NCBI GenBank assembly: GCA_018715295.1
Contig: DVLY01000013.1
Span: 1-9,567 of the forward strand
DNA from: Candidatus Merdimorpha stercoravium
GTDB lineage: Bacteria; Bacteroidota; Bacteroidia; Flavobacteriales; UBA1820
Direction of reading: 5' to 3'
DNA: 9,567 nt
Of the stretch, positions 6,122 to 9,567 are shown in pieces (position 1 is the first letter of the stretch; every line of letters starts with the position of its first letter). Under the pieces are notes generated by a model. The model did not search any database, was not told the DNA's origin, and saw only the letters and a program-made list of their open reading frames with translations. Both the position numbers and the translations under genes were made by a program.

Positions 6122-7228
6122 ATGAGAACGATCAGACGTTTGTTGGCCGTGGGAGCCTTTCTGTGGCTCGCGCCTCTTGCAGGTCAGACGGCAGCGGAGG
6201 ATACCATCCGGTACGTGGATGCAGCGGATTTCCCCCGTTTGGGGCAGGTAACGGCCGAAGGCCTGGAGAGTCCCTATGACCGCCTCCCGGCTTACCTGAA
6301 GGATTCCATCCGGAAAGAGCTTTGGGACTTGGGCAAAAATTCGGCCGGGATCGCCGTGCGTTTCCGCACGGATTCCAAGAAGATAACCGCCCGCTGGGAA
6401 GTGCTGAACAATACCTGGATGAACCACATGACCCCTACCGGGATCAAAGGCCTGGACTTGTATGCCTGGGACGAAGGCCGTTGGATTTTCGTCGGCTCGG
6501 GGCGTCCGGGGTATTCCAAGGGAACGTTTACCAGCACGTTCATCTCCAACATGGATGGGCAGATGCGGGAATACATGCTGTACCTCCCGCTGTACGACTG
6601 CGCCACCAAGGTCGAGATCGGCGTACTGGGCCGTGCGCGGATCGAACGCCCGGAACTGCTGAGTCCGGTGGAGGAAAAACCGGTGGTGGTTTACGGGACC
6701 AGCATCACCCAGGGCGGATGTGCCAACCGTCCGGGGATGGCCTATACTTCGATCCTCTCGCGCCGAATGAACCGCGAGTTCATCAACCTGGGATTTTCCG
6801 GGAACGGGCGTCTGGACCCGGAGATCGCGCGGCTGATGGCTCAGGTGGACGCTTCGTGCTACGTGCTGGACAACATGGCCAACTGCACCACGCAGATGCT
6901 CGACCGCCTGGAGGAGTTCGTCGGCATCCTGCGGCAGGCGCATCCCGATACGCCGATCGTCCTGCTGGGCAATGCCCACTATACCTACGTGCGTTTCAAT
7001 ACGGTCAGCGCGGGGGAAGTAGCGGAAAAGGATGCCCGTCTGCGGGAATTGTTCCGCCAGATGAGCCGCGAGGATAAAAACCTGTATTACGTCCCTGGAG
7101 AAGAGCTTATCGGCCTGGACGACGAGGCGACGGTGGACGGCACGCACTTTACCGACCTGGGATTCGTTCGGATGAGCGACAACCTGTATCCGGTGCTCGA
7201 ACGCATCCTCCGTCGCCACGCGCGATAA
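6122..7228 (+). CDS. Secreted SGNH/GDSL esterase with N-terminal GxDLY domain
   Basis: This 368-residue protein has a signal peptide (about 1-24, R-R then hydrophobic, likely cleaved near Q-T-A) and no lipobox Cys, so it is probably periplasmic. Residues about 27-170 form the beta-rich GxDLY domain, recognisable from its namesake G-L-D-L-Y at 110-114. Residues about 185-365 form the SGNH hydrolase: block I Y-G-T-S-I-T-Q-G-G with nucleophile S194, block II N-L-G-F-S-G-N-G (223-229), an Asn-containing D-N-M-A-N (250-254), and the C-terminal D-G-T-H with D339 and H342. The catalytic set looks complete. Members of this two-domain type in Bacteroidota are usually predicted carbohydrate esterases. 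Next to GH18 genes, removal of O- or N-acyl groups from GlcNAc-containing glycans is a reasonable guess that the sequence does not prove. It starts at an ATG after an A-rich AGAAGAAAA leader. Confidence 0.9.
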   Translation: MRTIRRLLAVGAFLWLAPLAGQTAAEDTIRYVDAADFPRLGQVTAEGLESPYDRLPAYLKDSIRKELWDLGKNSAGIAVRFRTDSKKITARWEVLNNTWMNHMTPTGIKGLDLYAWDEGRWIFVGSGRPGYSKGTFTSTFISNMDGQMREYMLYLPLYDCATKVEIGVLGRARIERPELLSPVEEKPVVVYGTSITQGGCANRPGMAYTSILSRRMNREFINLGFSGNGRLDPEIARLMAQVDASCYVLDNMANCTTQMLDRLEEFVGILRQAHPDTPIVLLGNAHYTYVRFNTVSAGEVAEKDARLRELFRQMSREDKNLYYVPGEELIGLDDEATVDGTHFTDLGFVRMSDNLYPVLERILRRHAR

Positions 7229-7381
7229 CCCCCGGGCATTCGGCTCGGAAAAGAAAAACGCCCCCTGGCGGGTGCCTTTCGCTTTTTAACTATCGGGAAG
7301 GCCTGGGAAAGGGGGAGTTTTTCGTATTTTTACTTTTCGTACACACGGGTTCGGGCAGAACCCTGCAAACAGGCCGGCGGT
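7229..7381 (+). promoter_or_regulatory. Spacer before rpoN with a weak promoter candidate
   Basis: TACTTTTC at 7331-7338 matches seven of eight positions of TAnnTTTG and is the best promoter candidate for rpoN, but no -33 element is visible. Upstream, CGCC (7259-7262) and GGCG (7267-7270) form a short hairpin, with a T-run only at 7283-7287. This is at best a weak terminator for the esterase gene. Confidence 0.3.
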
Positions 7382-8872
7382 ATGATAAAGAACATCCCAC
7401 AGCAAAAGCTCGCGCAACGCTTTTCCCCCTCGCAGATCCAGCTGATGAACATGCTGGCGATGCCTGCGTTGGTCTTTGAACAGTACCTGGCCAACGAGAT
7501 CGAGTCCAATCCGGCCCTCGATGCCGACTATACCCCCGAGACATCTTCCGAGGACACTCCTTCGGACGAGGCGGCGGGAGAAAATACGTCGGGGGCAGAC
7601 GAGGCGGGAGGCGAGGATCGGGACGACTTCGACCTTGCGGACTACATGTACGAGGACGAAGCGCCGGATTACGTACCGACCTCCTCCCAGCGGGACGACC
7701 CTCCGCAGAGCGACCGCAATACCTTCATCGCGGCGCAGAGCGCACAGAACACCTTTGTCGAGCACTTGTTGGACCAGCTCCGGATGGAACCCCTCTCCGA
7801 AGACCAGATGACCATCGGGCGCTACATCATCGGCAACCTCGATGCCGACGGCTACCTGCGCCGCACCCCGGAGGCCATTGCGGACGATCTGGCATTCTCC
7901 GTCGGGGTGAATGTTTCCCCGCAGCAGGTGGAGCAAGTCCTGGAGGTGATCCGAGGCTTCGATCCGCCGGGGGTGGGGGCGCATTCGCTGCAGGACTGCC
8001 TGTCGCTTCAGTTGCGGCAGATGGAGGATACGCCCTCCGTACGGCTGGCCCGGCGCATCGTATCGGACTTTTTCCCGGCATTGGGCAAAAAGAACTACGC
8101 GCAGATCCAGGAGCGGACGGGATGCTCCCGGGAGGAACTGGCCGGGGCGGTGGAGGAAATCGCGCGGCTCAACCCCAAACCGGGGGGCGCTTATTCGGGG
8201 ACGGAGGAAGATTCCTCGCTGGAGGTAACGCCGGATTTCGTCATCCGCGTGGAAGACGACCAGGTGGAGGTATCGCTTTGCGAAGCGGACAGTTTGCCGA
8301 CCCTGCGGGTGTCCCGCCAATATATCGATCTGCTCGGTGGGCTGTCGAGGGTCGCCAAGCCGACCAAGAGCCAGCAGGAGACCGCGGCCTTCGTGCGCAG
8401 CAAGATCGATGCGGCGCGTTGGTTTATCGACGCGGTGGCCGGTCGGCGGGCTACCTTGCTTCGCATCATGCAGGCCATCGCCCGGCGGCAGAGGAAATAC
8501 TTGCTCTCCGGGGATGTGGCCGATATGGTCCCTCTGGGCCTGAAAGACATCGCTTCCGACGTGTCGATGGATATTTCCACCGTGTCGCGGGTGGCTTCGC
8601 AGAAGTATGCCGATACGCCGTACGGGGTGATGCGGCTCAAGGATTTTTTCAGTGAAGGTTCGGTCAATCGGGACGGGGAGGATATTTCTACCCGGGAGAT
8701 CAAGCAGAGCCTCGAGGCACTCGTGCAGGGCGAGGACAAACGCTCGCCCTATACCGACGAACAGCTCACCGCCCTGCTTTCCGAAAAAGGATACAACGTG
8801 GCCCGCCGTACGGTGGCCAAATACCGGGAAGCGCTCGGGCTGCCCACCGCCCGTTTGCGCCGACAGGTATAA
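7382..8872 (+). CDS. rpoN: RNA polymerase sigma-54 factor RpoN
   Basis: This 496-residue protein has the full sigma-54 architecture. The activator-interacting region I is at about 8-47 (Q-R-F-S-P-S-Q-I-Q-L-M ... E-S-N-P-A-L). A strongly acidic linker runs from about 48 to 108. The core-binding domain spans about 120-315, including G-N-L-D-A-D-G-Y-L and the N-P-K-P-G stretch at 264-268. The DNA-binding domain has a helix-turn-helix at about 386-410 (L-K-D-I-A-S-D-V-S-M-D-I-S-T-V-S-R-V) and the RpoN box A-R-R-T-V-A-K-Y-R at 474-482, identical to that of E. coli. Sigma-54 directs polymerase to -24/-12 promoters and needs an AAA+ activator to open them; I see neither an activator gene nor a -24/-12 site here. 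The length is slightly above the E. coli protein, mainly through the linker. The membrane-protein gene follows 15 bases later, suggesting an operon. Confidence 0.97.
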   Translation: MIKNIPQQKLAQRFSPSQIQLMNMLAMPALVFEQYLANEIESNPALDADYTPETSSEDTPSDEAAGENTSGADEAGGEDRDDFDLADYMYEDEAPDYVPTSSQRDDPPQSDRNTFIAAQSAQNTFVEHLLDQLRMEPLSEDQMTIGRYIIGNLDADGYLRRTPEAIADDLAFSVGVNVSPQQVEQVLEVIRGFDPPGVGAHSLQDCLSLQLRQMEDTPSVRLARRIVSDFFPALGKKNYAQIQERTGCSREELAGAVEEIARLNPKPGGAYSGTEEDSSLEVTPDFVIRVEDDQVEVSLCEADSLPTLRVSRQYIDLLGGLSRVAKPTKSQQETAAFVRSKIDAARWFIDAVAGRRATLLRIMQAIARRQRKYLLSGDVADMVPLGLKDIASDVSMDISTVSRVASQKYADTPYGVMRLKDFFSEGSVNRDGEDISTREIKQSLEALVQGEDKRSPYTDEQLTALLSEKGYNVARRTVAKYREALGLPTARLRRQV

Positions 8873-8887
8873 CCGAAGAATGAAAAG

Positions 8888-9505
8888 ATGAAAAAGAACC
8901 TCTTTTGGCGGATCGTGTCGCGGGTGTTCCACCCGATGTCGATGCCCCTGTGGTGCGTGGTGCTGTACTACCTGCTCACTCCGCAGTCCTTTGTCCCTTT
9001 GGAAGCGATATATACCGCGATCGTGGTGGCCGTGGCTACGGTCGTGATCCCCTTGCCGGTCTTGCTGGTGCTCAAGGTGAGCGGGAAGATCGAGAGCCTG
9101 TCCTTGCCCCAGACTTACGAACGGCGGTTGCCGCTGCTGCTGGTGCTACTGTTGCTGGCGGCGGGCGACAGGATTTACCTTTCGGGGCGTGTCTCCCCGG
9201 CGGTTTCCCTGGCCATGTACGGGGCGGTGATCTCGCTATTGCTGGCGTATGTGTCGCTGTTTTGGGACAAGGTAAGCCTGCATGCGATGGGCATATCCGC
9301 GCTGTTGGTTTTCGTGATGGTGCTGATGTTCCGCTGGGAGGCTCCGCTCTCCTATGCGCTCCCGGTGGTGGCGGCGCTGTGGGTGGTGTACGATCTGGTG
9401 GTGATGGCGCGCCTGGAGCTGGGGCGGCACAATGTCCGGCAGATTATTTTGGGGACGTTGTTCGGGGCGCTGCCTCAACTGGTGCTGTTGGGATGGGTGT
9501 GGTAA
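8888..9505 (+). CDS. PAP2-like integral membrane protein with degenerate motifs
   Basis: This 205-residue, very hydrophobic protein has about six membrane segments (roughly 15-31, 40-62, 80-93, 103-125, 133-149, 155-173, with a further one at 186-204). Its topology and some residues recall PAP2 (type 2 phosphatidic acid phosphatase) proteins: E-R-R-L-P at 78-82 for the first motif, S-L-H at 130-132 for P-S-x-H, and A-R-x3-G-x-H at 174-181 for S-R-x3-G-H. The expected Ser of the last motif is Ala, and the Asp four residues after its His is missing (Gln185 lies there). It may thus be inactive or only distantly related; PAP2-like is a tentative label. The start at 8888 follows an A-rich GAATGAAAAG. 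It is probably co-transcribed with rpoN and ends before a strong terminator. Confidence 0.82.
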   Translation: MKKNLFWRIVSRVFHPMSMPLWCVVLYYLLTPQSFVPLEAIYTAIVVAVATVVIPLPVLLVLKVSGKIESLSLPQTYERRLPLLLVLLLLAAGDRIYLSGRVSPAVSLAMYGAVISLLLAYVSLFWDKVSLHAMGISALLVFVMVLMFRWEAPLSYALPVVAALWVVYDLVVMARLELGRHNVRQIILGTLFGALPQLVLLGWVW

Positions 9506-9528
9506 AAACGAATGCGCCTCTGGGTCAG

Positions 9529-9567
9529 GCGTGCAAAAGCCCGGCCAAAGGCCGGGCTTTTGCACGC
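9529..9567 (+). terminator. Strong, probably bidirectional terminator at window edge
   Basis: An 18-bp perfect inverted repeat (9529-9546 with 9550-9567) encloses an AAA loop. The GC-rich core GCCCGGCC/GGCCGGGC is flanked by AAAA on the left and TTTT on the right, so it can terminate transcription in both directions. It lies 24 bases after the stop of the membrane-protein gene. The stem runs to the last base of the window and may be longer. Confidence 0.85.

Noticed and set aside
5417..7219. 600-residue open frame on the minus strand
   Set aside because: It runs antisense across three + strand genes, including the esterase with intact SGNH motifs, and its translation shows no coherent domain or signal.
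7286..8932. 548-residue open frame on the minus strand opposite rpoN
   Set aside because: The + strand encodes a full-length sigma-54 with the exact RpoN box; the antisense frame is a composition shadow.
1..9567. CRISPR array, tRNA, rRNA, insertion sequence or phage features
   Set aside because: No regularly spaced short repeats, no tRNA- or rRNA-like segments and no transposase or integrase frames were seen on either strand.

Overview
The window looks like chromosomal DNA of a Bacteroidota bacterium with a fairly GC-rich genome. The evidence is three-fold: Bacteroidota-type -7 promoter elements (TAnnTTTG), a lipoprotein whose mature start reads C-A-K-D-E (the surface-export type of signal described in this phylum), and A-rich leaders without strong Shine-Dalgarno sequences. 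GC-rich gut Bacteroidales such as Alistipes/Rikenellaceae fit best, but the genus is an inference. All genes are on the + strand.

Layout. (1) 1-5480: four consecutive glycoside hydrolase family 18 (GH18, chitinase-like) paralogs. The first (1-1437, 5' end outside the window) and second (1682-3253) are large proteins with two Big_2 immunoglobulin-like domains ahead of the catalytic barrel; the second is visibly a lipoprotein. The third (3359-4405) and fourth (4422-5480) are compact: a signal peptide followed almost directly by the barrel. The first two genes each end in a strong hairpin-plus-T-run terminator, and a Bacteroidota -7 element follows at the same spacing. This terminator-promoter module has been duplicated along with the genes. 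(2) 5477-6001: a small cytoplasmic all-helical-looking protein of unknown function, overlapping the fourth GH18 gene by ATGA and carrying an R-x4-H motif reminiscent of HEPN proteins. (3) 6122-7228: a secreted SGNH/GDSL-type esterase with an N-terminal GxDLY domain. (4) 7382-8872: rpoN (sigma-54). (5) 8888-9505: a multi-pass membrane protein resembling a degenerate PAP2 phosphatase, followed by a perfect 18-bp terminator hairpin at the window edge.

How it may work together (inference). The lipid-anchored Big_2-GH18 proteins would sit on the cell surface and open N-acetylglucosamine-containing polymers. The compact GH18 proteins and the SGNH esterase would act in the periplasm on the imported fragments. 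No SusC/SusD transporter pair is present, so this would be an accessory hydrolase cluster or one end of a larger locus. The two compact GH18 proteins each lack a different conserved active-site-motif residue (Asp of MxYD in one, first Asp of DxxDxDxE in the other), which suggests divergent specificity or a binding role. rpoN and the membrane-protein gene form a separate two-gene unit that is probably unrelated to glycan use.
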